Below, one piece after another: positions 1-11,401 of a DNA stretch of 64,000 nt. The notes beneath the pieces are model-generated. The model did not search any database. It saw only the letters and a program-made list of their open reading frames with translations, and was not told where the DNA came from. The stretch lies in contig CATNEN010000001.1 of assembly GCA_950097015.1 (NCBI GenBank), forward strand, positions 18,294,501-18,358,500. Reading direction: 5' to 3'. The stretch comes from Macrostomum hystrix. Its lineage: Eukaryota > Platyhelminthes > Macrostomidae. Position 1 is the stretch's first letter; each line of letters starts with the position of its first letter. A program made the position numbers and the translations under genes.

Positions 1-615
1 TTATAAATTGGTCGATTATTTATCATGTTGATTTCTGTCGAAAAGGTTAAATGTTCCGGAAACTTTATGTAACTCTAAACAAAGTAAAACATTTAGATAC
101 TGGTGTGAGGCATTGCACTTCGTACCCTACAAAATTTAAACGCTGTTTTGCCGTTTTTATGCAGTATGTGTTTAAAAAAAATCTTTTAGCGAACTATTTT
201 CGCTTCAACCTTTCTTTTAAGTTACTTTTATGCTTTAAAAATAATGATTTTTGCCTTGCTGGTCTTTATTTAAAACTTTATGGATTACATGCAATGACAA
301 AAATAAGTAGAATGTTTGGTGCAACGATAAATCGATGACTTTCGTTACGGGTGCTAATAATTTTGACTTTTGCTGAGTATTTGTAATATTGACGTTCACC
401 CTTTTGGTTTTTGAAGCTTTGCAGATAAAATTTGGGGACCTGCTGGACCCGTCGTTAGATAATGGAGCGATTCGCTAGCTCGCGATATATTTGCTTGCGT
501 TGCTAATATTGCGTTGCGAATTTGATCGCTACGATGGCCATTGCTTAAAATAAGTAAGCACAAGCTGCAGCCTGCAGCCAAAAAAGTAATAAATTACTAA
601 TTAGTAAACCAAATT
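1..615. other. AT-rich sequence with no recognised gene
   Basis: This stretch is AT-rich. One 95-codon open frame on the plus strand (51-338) has no recognisable motif and a composition like translated noncoding DNA. I see no splice-site-flanked coding block, RNA gene or mobile element. Confidence 0.6.
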
Positions 616-1555
616 ACTAATAAATAGTAATTCTTCGTTGTATATGGGCAATGTCATGTGGTGAAACTGGTAGCACGTCAGCCTGACAACTGCGGGTCGT
701 TGGTTCGACTCATTTTTATTTAAATTAATGATTATATGTTTTGCAGAACAACAAGAAACCAGAACATCATATAAGCCTACTCATTTCTTAATCCGGCTGA
801 GTAAGAAAAAAAAGCGGTTTTACGCTGATTTACATAAATATCAGCACTTTACAGTACACTCGAAGCACCAAAGGAATCACATACAGTAGGATAGCCTATA
901 TGTTTTGAAAAACTCTGAAAAAGTATTCGAACGAAAGAATATACTAATAAATAGTAATTCTTCGTTGCATATGGGCAATGTCAAGTGGTGAAACTGGTAG
1001 CACGTCAGCCTGACAACTGCGGGTCGTTGGTTCGACTCATTTTTTATTTAAATTAATGATTATATGTTTTGCAGAACAACAAGAACATCATATAAGCCTA
1101 CTCATTTCTTAATCCGGCTGAGTAAGAAAAAAAGCGGTTTTACGCTGATTTACATAAATATCAGCACTATACAGTACACTCGAAGCACCAAAGGAATCAC
1201 ATACAGTAGGATAGCCTATATGTTTTGAAAAACTCTGAAAAAGTGTTCGAACGAAAGAATATACTAATAAATAGTAATTCTTCGTTGTATATGGGCAATG
1301 TCAAGTGGTGAAACTGGTAGCACGTCAGCCTGACAACTGCGGGTCGTTGGTTCGACTCATTTTTTATTTAAATTAATGATTATATGTTTTGCAGAACAAC
1401 AAGAACATCATATAAGCCTACTCATTTCTTATTCCGGCTGAGTAAGAAAAAAAGCGGTTTTACGCTGATTTACATAAATATCAGCACTTTACAGTACACT
1501 CGAAGCACCAAAGGAATCACATACAGTAGGATAGCCTATATGTTTTGAAAAACTC
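616..1555 (+). repeat. Three tandem tRNA-like Pol III units (about 320 bp each)
   Basis: A unit beginning ACTAATAAATAGTAATTC is repeated three times head to tail (616-942, 943-1262, 1263-about 1555; 327, 320 and about 290 bp) with only a few substitutions and indels. Each copy carries an A-box-like TGGTGAAACTGG (659-670 in copy 1), a B-box-like GGTTCGACTCA (702-712) and then a T5 run (713-717), which is the layout of a type-2 RNA polymerase III gene with its terminator. The tRNA fold is degenerate: the T stem does not pair well. I therefore read it as a tRNA-derived element or small RNA unit that was tandemly amplified, not as a working tRNA. No protein frame is conserved. Confidence 0.75.
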
Positions 1556-1589
1556 TTAAATTAAGAAAACTCTTAAAGAATTTATTTTT

Positions 1590-1840
1590 CCAAACATATC
1601 GGCAGCATCCGAACCCCACAGAACTGCTTTATTCCACGCCAGCCGGAATTATTATTACCCGACGAAATGTCGGTACTCATCTGCAGCTGAGTAGACTGTG
1701 TGCACATCAGGGCAAAGCAGCTTGCCAAGGGCTGCACGAATAGTTCTAGACTAGGTCGGGAGTCGAACCCAGGACCATCTGATCCAGAGTCCGACACCTT
1801 ACTGACTGAGCTATCCGCCCTCATGGGCAACCTCTCCCCC
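1590..1840 (-). mobile_element. tRNA-derived SINE
   Basis: On the minus strand a tRNA-like head carries an A box (TAGCTCAGTCAG, complement at 1802-1813) and a perfect B box (GGTTCGACTCC, complement at 1759-1769). It is followed by about 160 bp of tRNA-unrelated body ending near 1590. The head still looks like a tRNA with D-loop and T-loop sequences. This is the standard plan of a tRNA-derived SINE. The 5' and 3' ends and any target duplication were not resolved. Confidence 0.7.
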
Positions 1841-1864
1841 TCCTCCTTCCCCCCCGTCACCTTC

Positions 1865-2105
1865 CTATCCCATATCCGAGGCCCACACCAGGAGCGCACC
1901 CTGGGCCCATGGGCTGGGCCCATGAGCTGCGATCGGCTAGCCCAGCTCACCTCACCATGAGGGCACCCTGGCTAGGCGCATAATAAACGCATGAGCTGGG
2001 GCCGGCTAGCCCGCGGCCATAGACTGCACCATGAGCGCACCCTGGCTGGGCGCACAATAAAAGCATGAGCTGGGGCGGGCTAGCCCGCGGGCCGCGGCCA
2101 TAAAC
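1865..2105 (+). repeat. GC-rich direct repeat, about 85-90 bp, about 3 copies
   Basis: A segment with the recurring pieces GAGCGCACCCTGG, GGGCGCA(C/T)AATAAA and GAGCTGGGGCCGGCTAGCCC occurs about three times in succession with decay. It is unusually GC-rich compared with its surroundings. It directly abuts the head of the SINE at 1590-1840, so it may be part of a larger composite element. Confidence 0.55.
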
Positions 2106-2180
2106 TGTTCCGCGCGGTCAAAGTTGTATACATCAAAAGCCTTCCACAGAAGCTAATAGCAAGCTTTTGTGAGCTAAAAC

Positions 2181-2196
2181 GGCCCTTTTCAGGCCA
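2181..2196 (+). promoter_or_regulatory. Histone-3'-end-like stem-loop, degenerate
   Basis: The sequence AAAACGGCCCTTTTCAGGCC resembles the metazoan replication-dependent histone mRNA 3' stem-loop (GGCYCTTTTMAGRGCC), with two or more stem mismatches. No histone coding sequence lies upstream. Similar elements occur at 3504-3519 and 48343-48358. Confidence 0.35.
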
Positions 2197-4990
2197 CTTG
2201 TGACTATAGTACCATAAATTGAAAAGGTAGTACAATACCATATTAAACTTTATTGCATGTGGAGCCTGGGCACTTGACGCACAAGCGCAGGCATGGCATA
2301 CCATAAAGCCATATCAAAGAATATAGAATAACATTTAAGAAGTTAAGAAGTTAATTTTTAAAGAGACAAGCCTAAAGAGCCAAGGCTGAAAGTAGCTAGT
2401 TATTATAACGCAGCGCAAGAGAGCATACTCTATTGTCTTTTCTAATGATCACCGATTGGTTAAAATGTTTGTGCTCTTAATGGTCAGGATGATTAGGGTT
2501 TGGGTGCTGTGTCCATAGCGTGGACGAGATTTAAATCGCAAACAACATTGAACTGTGCATTTTTTGAGGACCAGGCCCTTCTTAAAATCTAAGTAATACC
2601 AGCAGCATACTATATCATAGAACTTTAAGAGTGCATATTTTACGCATAATTTCCTCTGCACGAAGACAGATATTATAAAGAAAATATGCCTAGAAGAAAA
2701 ATGAAGTACAGGAAAAGCAAACTCACTTTCTGCATTGGCACCAATGTAAGCGAAATTATTCCATTTAGAAAACTGAGGTGACGAGTCTGAGGTCTGAAAC
2801 GTGAGTCCGCATGAATTTATACAAGAAAGACAATACAAAAACACGATGATCGATAATTTATTTAGCTGATTTCTGATTCGCTGCTAGCATATTTGTTTTA
2901 CTTTGTTGTTATACTTTTCTAACTTGTAATCTAATCTTTCTACTTGAAGTAAAGATGTACGTTAACGCCTTTCCTTCTTTACAGATTGCACTACAAATTC
3001 GTATTGCATTTCATTATTGCATTTTGTTGTAATTCTGTGGGCTCAACAAAAACTATCATTTTAACAATAATTACTGCAGAGAATTTAACTCCACTTACTG
3101 TTTTTTTAGAAAAAAAAACGAATATGCACAGCAGCATGAATGTACGAGTATATGTACTATGTAGTATATGAAGCTAAACGATTTCTACTTGCTTGCTTTT
3201 GTTTGCTTGGCTCGTTAGTCTACTATGACAGGTAAGGTAAGTCGCTTAATAAAAAGAAAATAAATAATTTCAACTGTACACATCAGAAAGATAGGTAAAT
3301 TTTCGCATTTAGATTGTCTTTATAATCTTATTCACTCTTTACATTCATTTGTCCTGACTAATATTTGCGTCGAAGTCCTTGCTGCAGGTGCCGCAATTTC
3401 AAATGGGAAACTCGAGATAAAAATAAATCACACTAATTCTTTTTTGGGATTTTTTGCATTTTGACTCGACCTCCACCGATGTCACAAAAATTGGTGTTAA
3501 AACGGCCCTATTTAGGGTTGTCAGAGAACTGCTTTTCCTCCAGAATGAGCGTTGTGTTCTTTTCCTTTCTTCCCCACAAACCGTGGGTTTTATTATATTA
3601 TCGAACTCTCCTATCAAATAATTGATTGCGTTTCTTTGTACTTTTATTATTTTTGGCTCATATCTTTATTTAGTTCATAGACTTTGCACAAGTAGCGCCT
3701 AACGCAGTAAGTAGGGAATCCAATTCCCCGGAAAAATCTGTCCCCGCGTGCCAATAAGTGAGAAAAAATATCATCTCGCTTGTTAATCACAGCTTTTGCG
3801 GTTGCTGAGTGTACATCTATCGTCATTTCTTAATTGGCTCAAGTTAATTTTGTCCAATTTCGAATAATGTGTATTTGCATGTATTGTCAATGGAGCGTGA
3901 ATGCTTATTTCAAAATAAACAAGAAAGTACAATCAATGTAAGAAATAATATTGCCGCATCTCGCTTAATTTTTGCCAATATGAGTAGGCGACGAGTCAAG
4001 CAATGGTTTATTATTGTTGTCTTTAGTTCGACACAAACAAGCAATAAACCTACAACACGAAAATCAAATATTTGTCAACACTGAACTGAATCAGTTTGAT
4101 GCAAATTTTTCATACATTAAAAATAATAGAACAACAAATACGTTAAACAGCATTAAGCAGAAAGCAGATCAGCTCAAATGAGTCCTTAAGCATTTTAACG
4201 TAATCAAAACAAAAGTACAACAGATACTTAAAACAAGAGGCAGTTTACAAAAAATAAAAATAATAGGATCAAGAATAAATTACATATTGATGCTAATTGG
4301 ACTGTCACAATAACAGGCTTACTGTCCGGATAAACTGTAAATTGATTGACGGTGAGACGGGTCAGGGACTTGTAGATATAGCATCTGAATAGGGCAAGCC
4401 AGTCAATTGAATGCCTGTAGTTGCACACACTCTGATTGGCTAACGTAAGTTAATCTTCTTGGAGCCAATCAATTTTCTCCAAGACTCATCTGTCCTACCT
4501 AGAAAAGTACCAAATCATGTTTAGGCAGTCCCAGAGTGAAATGAATTATCCTAGAAATAACATTGCTCTCACTGAGATATTATAACAAATCCATGAACCA
4601 GCTAGCGAAATAGGGAATAGAAGACACAGACACAAGCAACCTGACACCCTGAAGCAACAACTTTAAGCCTGAAGTGCATCCGATAATTGTCCTGTTCTGA
4701 GCGACGCGCACATGGCCACGCACATTGCTGTATTTTCTGTTCGAGTCAAATGAAGGACAGGACTTTAGAAAAATAAAATCTCACACCAGTTAACAGCATT
4801 GCAGCAAACATACGGACACAAGAAGCAAAGTAAGCAATAAAAGTGTGATAGAGCTATGAGAACAATGCGACTAAGGCGAACAATAACACAATGCGATTTG
4901 CGTAACTAAGAAAAAATAATTTTTCATTTCAACTATGGAATCCGTGATTTAGCTCACGCGTGACCTTCACAAATTCTTCATTTGCTCAAG
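2197..4990. other. Intergenic sequence with no recognised gene
   Basis: This region is AT-rich and mostly unique. The longest open frame (2449-2844, minus, 131 codons) is cysteine- and phenylalanine-rich without a recognisable domain, and I do not call it a gene. A second histone-like hairpin with a weaker stem lies at 3504-3519 (GGCCCTATTTAGGG). Nothing else is supported. Confidence 0.5.
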
Positions 4991-4994
4991 TCTT

Positions 4995-5222
4995 CCAGTG
5001 TCACCAACCCAGATTTCCTTCGTGACCGTCAGTGTCACCAACCCAGATTTCCTTCGTGACCTTCAGTGTCACCAACCCAGATTTCCTTCGTGACCGTCAG
5101 TGTCACCAACCCAGATTTCCTTCGTGACCGTCAGTGTCACCAACCCAGATTTCCTTCGTGACCTTCAGTGTCACCAACCCAGATTTCCTTCGTGACCATT
5201 AATGTCACCAACCTAGATTTTC
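4995..5222. repeat. 34-bp minisatellite, about 6-7 copies
   Basis: The unit containing CAGTGTCACCAACCCAGATT is repeated with a period of 34 bp and decays at the right edge. It lies just downstream of the YKT6 stop codon (minus gene ending at 5416), so it may be in or next to the 3' untranslated region. Confidence 0.9.
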
Positions 5223-5415
5223 TTTAGGTGTTCCAATTTCAGCAAACAGATTTCCTCCAGAACCTTTCCATCAGATGCAGGTCAAACTCTGTCGAAGACG
5301 TCACACAAGAAGGACAGTAGCAGCAATAAAAATAAGCTATTTGATTTTCAAAAGCAACACAACAGAACCGGACAGCGGAACACGGACAGAGGTGGGACAC
5401 AACAGCCCGGCAGCC

Positions 5416-7943
5416 TTAGAGCAGCGTGCAGCATCGGTTGGTCTTCTTAGCTGTCTGATAGAAGGCCTTGCTCTGGGCGCTCAGGGCATCCGACCTGGCC
5501 ACCAGATCGTCCAGCTTCTCGCCGCGCTGCAGCAGGCTGTCCATCGTCTGGCTGAGGATGCCCTTGGTCTCGTCGATTTCGCTCTGGATTCGCATCATGG
5601 CGTCGGCCTGCTTGGGATCCTGATAGCGGGCCAGATCCGCCTCTAGCTGCTTGAACTGCACCTGACTGTCGAGCGGCGTGGCGGAGGGTGGACAGCACAG
5701 TTAATTAGAGGGACGAACTGAAGCTTCAGTTTGGGAAAGGATGTCAGTGCTGAGGGTTCAGGTTGGGAAAGGATGTCAGTGCTGAGGGTTCAGGTTGGGA
5801 ATGGATGTCAGTCCTGAGGGTTCAGGTTGGGAATGGATGTCAGTCCTGAGGGTTCAGTTTGGGAAAGGATGTCAGTGCTGAGGGTTCAGGTTGGGAATGG
5901 ATGTCAGTGCTGAGGGTTCAGGTTGGGAATGGATGTCGGTCCTGAGGGTTCAGGTTGGGAAAGGATGTCAGTCCTGAGGGTTTAGGTTGGGAATGGATGT
6001 CAGTGCTGAGGGTTCAGGTTGGGAATGGATGTCAGTCCTGAGGGTTTAGGTTGGGAATGGATGTCAGTGCTGAGGGTTCAGGTTGGGAAAGGATGTCAGT
6101 GCTGAGGGTTCAGGTTGGGAAAGGATGTCAGTCCTGAGGGTTTAGGTTGGGAATGGATGTCAGTGCTGAGGGTTCAGGTTGGGAATGGATGTCAGTCCTG
6201 AGGGTTTAGGTTGGGAATGGATGTCAGTGCTGAGGGTTCAGGTTGGGAATGGATGTCAGTCCTGAGGGTTCAGGTTGGGAAAGGATGTCAGTCCTGAGGG
6301 TTTAGGTTGGGAATGGATGTCAGTGCTGAGGGTTCAGGTTGGGAAAGGATGTCAGTCCTGAGGGTTTAGGTTGGGAATGGATGTCAGTGCTGAGGGTTCA
6401 GGTTGGGAATGGATGTCAGTGCTGAGGGTTCAGGTTGGGAAAGAATGTCAGTCCTGAGGGTTTAGGTTGGGAATGGATGTCAGTGCTGAGGGTTCAGGTT
6501 GGGAAAGGATGTCAGTCCTGAGGGTTTAGGTTGGGAATGGATGTCAGTGCTGAGGGTTCAGGTTGGGAATGGATGTCTTGAAGGTCCCGAAGAATCTCAC
6601 CCGGCCTGCAGGCTGGACCAGGACGATGCGGGGTACTGCTTGGTGAAGTCGTCAAGGATCTGAAAATAAAATTAAAAAAGTGCCAACTCAGTTTTCTTAG
6701 AAATAAATTGGCAAATTGTCAAACACAAGAAACTGTCGGACCTTGTTGAGCAGTGTCTGAGCAACCCTATCTGGGTATTCATCGTCTGAGATGCAGATCC
6801 CAGCCAGATAGTCGCCGCGGATATAGCAGTGGCAGATGTAGGCCTGCTCGCGCACCTTGCTCCGATTGCAGCGCTGTGAGCGTTCCACAACCAGCTTGCC
6901 GGTGAAGTCCATGAACTCCTTCACGCTGCGCGGGGAAAGTGGGGCAGGAATTGAAATAATAGTAATCGGAGTGCCCTGCGTGCACTGCCGCAGACTTGGT
7001 GCCAGTTCAAGCGTGAATGTAAGAGGAAAGAGGGGAAAGAGCCAGCAAGTGGTCGAAAGGGTTGAGGATGAAAGATAAGAAAGGGAAGAGCAAAGGAAGA
7101 TAGGGAAGAGGAAGGCAGGGAAGAGGAAGGCAGGGAAGAGGAAGGCAGGGAAGAGGAAGGCAGGGAAGAGGAAGGCAGGGAAGAGGAAGGCAGGGAAGAG
7201 GAAGGCAGGATAGAGGAAGGCAGGGAAGAGGAAGGCATGGAAGAGGAAGGCAGGGAAGAGGAAGGCAGGGAAGAGGAAGGCAGGATAGAGGAAGGCAGGG
7301 AAGAGGAAGGCAGGGAAGAGGAAGGCAGGGAAGAGGAAGGCAGGATAGAGGAAGGCAGGGAAGAGGAAGGCAGGGAAGAGGAAGGCAGGGAAGAGGAAGG
7401 CAGGGAAGAGGAAGGCAGGATAGAGGAAGGCAGGGAAGAGGAAGGCAGGGAAGAGGAAGGCAGGGAAGAGGAAGGCAGGGAAGAGGAAGGCATGGAAGAG
7501 GAAGGCATGGAAGAGGAAGGCAGGGAAGAGGAAGGCATGGAAGAGGAAGGCAGGGAAGAGGAAGGCAGGGAAGAGGAAGGCAGGGAAGAGGAAGGCAGGG
7601 AAGAGGAAGGCATGGAAGAGGAAGGCAGGGAAGAGGAAGGCAGGGAAGAGAAAGGCAGGGAAGAGGAAGGCAGGGAAGCGGAGGCAGGGAAGAGGAAGGC
7701 AGGATAGAGGAAATGGACTGAAAGGAAGAGGAAGGCAGGAAAAGAAGGAGGAAGGCAGGGAAGGGAGGAAAGGGAAGAGAAGCTAGCAGGAGGGTGGAAC
7801 GAGCCATGAAGATCAGAGCAGTCGGTTACTCACGCTTTCTTCTCAAAGAAGCCGAAGGAGTTGAGATCGTGAGCCACAGCCAGTGGTGAGGCCTGGTCGC
7901 TAGTCTCAGATTTATAAAGAACTTGCAGTGAGTAGAGCTTCAT
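5416..7943 (-). CDS. YKT6: Synaptobrevin homologue YKT6 (longin R-SNARE), 4 exons
   Basis: YKT6 is a prenylated and palmitoylated R-SNARE that cycles between cytosol and membranes and drives fusion in ER-Golgi, endosomal and autophagosome traffic. Exons on the minus strand are 7943-7834, 6925-6742, 6659-6601 and 5665-5416. All joins are GT-AG and phases match, giving 200 residues (the human protein has 198). Residues 1-125 form the longin domain, starting MKLYSLQVLYK. The R-SNARE helix follows at about 138-195 with the zero-layer arginine at R165 in QRGEKLDDL. The C-terminus is RCCTLL: C196 for palmitoylation and C197 as the prenylated CAAX cysteine. The final leucine differs from the methionine familiar in animal YKT6. 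Introns 1 and 3 are filled by unrelated minisatellites. A good acceptor (CTTTTCTTGCAG) lies 57 nt 5' of the start codon and may receive a 5' UTR exon or a spliced leader. Confidence 0.93.
5720..6580. repeat. 32-bp minisatellite in YKT6 intron 3, about 27 copies
   Basis: Units of 32 bp (GGTTGGGAATGGATGTCAGT core) vary at a few fixed positions: AATGG/AAAGG, GTGCTG/GTCCTG and TTCAGG/TTTAGG. The array occupies nearly all of the intron between 5666 and 6600 and stops about 20 bp before the exon-3 donor. Variants are interspersed, suggesting spread by unequal exchange or conversion. Confidence 0.95.
7085..7715. repeat. 15-bp near-polypurine minisatellite in YKT6 intron 1, about 41 copies
   Basis: The unit GAAGGCAGGGAAGAG is repeated almost perfectly for 630 bp, with occasional ATAGAG or ATGGAAGAG variants. 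The plus strand is purine except for one C per unit, so the YKT6 transcript strand is a pyrimidine tract. Because 15 is a multiple of three, long open frames appear on both strands; they are artefacts. Confidence 0.95.
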
Positions 7944-8060
7944 GTTGCTGACAATTTAGTAGCCGATAGTGACTGAGACTGATTGATTGATTGGCTGCAA
8001 GAAAAGCGTTGGCAAGTTGGCAGCGAACATGCATGAGGCAGCAGGTAAATTTAGAGGGCT

Positions 8061-8228
8061 TCAACTGTTAGCAATGGACTGCAGAACGTGAGTAAGGGTA
8101 GGTCTAGCCGCAGCCAAGCTATGCTCCAGGCTGACTAGATAAGCTAGGCCACACAGCCATAGCACAGCTAGGATGCTGCAAATGGTGCACAGTCTGCGAT
8201 TCACGCTGCCAAAACTGCCTGGCTTCAT
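8061..8228 (-). CDS. Possible 55-residue single-pass membrane protein (unassigned)
   Basis: An open frame starting MKPGSFGSVNRR has a hydrophobic stretch of about 20 residues (ICSILAVLWLCGLAYLVSL), then a short tail and a stop at 8061. The same frame stays open upstream to 8372 (103 residues). It ends 118 bp before the YKT6 start on the same strand, so it could be a short upstream cistron, a 5' UTR exon of YKT6 or chance. I do not recognise the family. The case rests only on the signal-anchor-like profile and the position. Confidence 0.25.
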   Translation of the reverse strand: MKPGSFGSVNRRLCTICSILAVLWLCGLAYLVSLEHSLAAARPTLTHVLQSIANS

Positions 8229-8689
8229 GGCGTGAAACTTGCCAAACGCCCGCTGTTCACGACTACCGGACCTCTGGATGGCTGTGCAGCTTTGTACCAG
8301 ACAGCGATAAACTACTGGCAAGGGAGGGGGACTGGCTGGAGTGAAGGGACTGGGGGCGGCGTCCATGTACACTCATGTACAGCTGGGTTAAGATGGCCGA
8401 GGCCCGGGGCGAGAGAGGAAGAGGTTGGGGAACAGTTTTTCCTTCTGATCTAAAAGCAGCCCCGCTCGGCTCCCCTCCTCTGGCCAATGGCTACTGCGCG
8501 AGCACAGCTTTCTCACTCGTTCCTTCGTTGGCATCCTGACCTGGCCAGTCACCGATTTCCTCAATTTCTGAGAGAGCCTGTTTGGTTTCTTCCTCCAGAA
8601 TCTATCATTCTACTGCCCCCATCAATATACATAATATGCATGACCATCTCATTCCACTTCATCTTTCCTATGTCCGATCTATCTCACCC

Positions 8690-9488
8690 CATCGCTACAC
8701 TCTATCTGAGCTTTCTCACCCCATCTCTCCACTCTATCTGAGCTTTCTCACCCCATCTTTCTCCTCTATCTGAGCTATCTCACCCCATCTCTGCACTCTA
8801 TCTGAGCTTTCTCACCCTATCTCTCCACTCTATCTGAGCTTTCTCACCCCATCTCCCCCCTCTATCTGAGCTTTCTCACCCCATCTCTCCCCTCTTTCTG
8901 AGCTTTCTCACCCCATCTCTCCACTCTATCTGAGCTTTCTCACCCCATCTCTCCCCTCTTTCTGAGCTTTCTCACCCCATCTCTCTCCTCTATCTGAGCT
9001 TTCTCACCCCATCTCTCCCCTCTTTCTGAGCTTTCTCACCCCATCTCTCCCCTCTATCTGAGCTTTCTCAACCCATCTCTCCACTCTATCTGAGCTTTCT
9101 CACCCCATCTCTCCACTCTATCTGAGCTTTCTCACCCCATCTCTCCACTCTATCTGAGCTTTCTCACCCCATCTCTCCACTCTATCTGAGCTTTCTCACC
9201 CCATCTCTCCACTCTATCTGAGCTTTCTCACCCCATCTCTCCCCTCTTTCTGAGCTTTCTCACCCCATCTCTCCCCTCTATCTGATCTTTCTCACCCCAT
9301 CTCTCCACTCTATCTGAGCTTTCTCACCCCATCTCTCCACTCTATCTGAGCTTTCTCACCCCATCTCTCCCCTCTTTCTGAGCTTTCTCACCCCATCTCT
9401 CCCCTCTATCTGAGCTATCTCACCCCATCTCTGCACTATATCTGAGCTTTCTCACCCCATCTCTCCCCTCTATCTGAGCTTCCCCTTT
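8690..9488. repeat. 32-bp pyrimidine-rich minisatellite, about 25 copies
   Basis: The repeated unit is CTATCTGAGCTTTCTCACCC followed by CATCTCTCCACT, period 32. Variants are CCCCTCTTT, CTCCTCTAT and GCACTCTAT. It directly adjoins a second, unrelated array at 9490. No coding frame is supported. Confidence 0.95.
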
Positions 9489-9489
9489 A

Positions 9490-10925
9490 TCCCCTCTATC
9501 TCACAGTCTGACTCACACTCTCACCATCTAACTGATCTATCTCACAGTCTGACTCACACTCTCACCATCCAACTGATCTATCTCACAGTATGACTCACAC
9601 TCTCACCATCCAACTGATCTATCTCACAGTATGACTCACACTCTCACCATCCAACTGATCTATCTCACAGTCTGACTCACTCTCACCATCTAACTGATCT
9701 ATCTCACAGTCTGACTCACACTCTCACCATCCAACTGATCTATCTCACAGTATGACTCACACTCTCACCATCTGACTGATCTATCTCACAGTCTAACTCA
9801 CACTCTCACCATCCAACTGATCTATCTCAGTCTGGCTCACACTCTCACCATCCAACTGATCTATCTCACAGTCTGGCTCACACTCTCACCATCCAACTGA
9901 TCTATCTCACAGTCTAACTCACACTCTCACCATCCAACTGATCTATCTCACAGTCTGACTCACACTCTCACCATCCAACTGATCTATCTCACAGTCTAAC
10001 TCACACTCTCACCATCCAACTGATCTATCTCACAGTATGACTCACACTCTCACCATCCAACTGATCTATCTCACAGTCTAAGTCACACTCTCACCATCCA
10101 ACTGATCTATCTCACAGTCTAACTCACACTCTCACCATCCAACTGATCTATCTCACAGTATGACTCACACTCTCACCATCCAACTGATCTATCTCACAGT
10201 CTGGCTCACACTCTCACCATCCAACTGATCTATCTCACAGTATGACTCACTCTCACCATCCAACTGATCTATCTCACAGTCTAACTCACACTCTCACCAT
10301 CTAACTGATCTATCTCACAGTATGACTCACACTCTCACCATCCAACTGATCTATCTCACAGTCTAACTCACACTCTCACCATCCAACTGATCTATCTCAC
10401 AGTCTAACTCACACTCTCACCATCTAATGATCTATCTCACAGTATGACTCACACTCTCACCATCTAATGATCTATCTCACAGTATGACTCACACTCTCAC
10501 CATCCAACTGATCTATCTCACAGTCTGGCTCACACTCTCACCATCCAACTGATCTATCTCACAGTATGACTCACACTCTCACCATCTAACTGATCTATCT
10601 CACAGTCTGACTCACTCTCACCATCTAACTGATCTATCTCACAGTCTGACTCACACTCTCACCATCCAACTGATCTATCTCAGTCTGGCTCACACTCTCA
10701 CCATCCAACTGATCTATCTCACAGTCTAACTCACACTCTCACCATCCAACTGATCTATCTCACAGTATGACTCACACTCTCACCATCCAACTGATCTATC
10801 TCACAGTCTAAGTCACACTCTCACCATCCAACTGATCTATCTCACAGTCTAACTCACACTCTCACCATCCAACTGATCTATCTCACAGTCTAACTCACAC
10901 TCTCACCATCCAACTGATCTTTACC
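9490..10925. repeat. 41-bp minisatellite, about 35 copies
   Basis: The unit reads GATCTATCTCACAGTCTGAC followed by TCACACTCTCACCATCCAACT, period 41. There are shorter deletion variants (CTGACTCACTCTCACC, AATGATCTATC) and a GTATGACTC/GTCTAACTC polymorphism. Blocks of several units recur in the same order, which indicates larger duplications inside the array. Confidence 0.95.
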
Positions 10926-11395
10926 ATGAAACCATGTGTGTGCAAAGTGCATTTTAAATTTTTTAAAAACTAATCTGCCGTTATAAAACACGGTATAAAA
11001 GGCGCTAACATATAAGTACGTTCAATACAAAGCCTAATTTAAAATAAATAATGAAATCAGCAGGCCAGCACGCAAAACATTGCTATTAGCAGTAGCGGCT
11101 GTTTAACCTAATTTTGATTCCTGCTAGGCACAGCTCAGTCGCTATGCAAATCTCTGGTCAAAATGGAGAACGCTGGCAACACTGGGAAATAAACAAAGCA
11201 TCACAAACTCAAGGTTACTAACTAGAGTATTAAGTATCATCACAAAGGTAATGTAGGCATCAATTGAACATCAGTTTTGCGCTTTCAGGGCACAGGACAA
11301 AAAAGTTAACAGAAAAAAATAGACGCAAATTTCAAAAAAACTTGCGAATTAAAAAAATGCTTTCTGACAATCTTTTTTTATTCTACAGACATGGT
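10926..11395. other. AT-rich spacer, nothing recognised
   Basis: This is unique AT-rich sequence between two arrays. I see no coding exon, RNA gene or repeat. Confidence 0.5.
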
Positions 11396-11401
11396 TGGGA
11401 T

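Noticed and set aside
2449-2844. 131-codon minus-strand frame
   Set aside because: No domain, biased composition and no supporting signals in an otherwise noncoding stretch.
6921-7807. Open frames of 230 and 266 codons (minus) and 156 codons (plus) in YKT6 intron 1
   Set aside because: They are translations of a 15-bp repeat on both strands.
8690-10925. CRISPR-like appearance of regularly spaced repeats
   Set aside because: Units are contiguous without unique spacers, no cas genes are present, and the sequence is eukaryotic.
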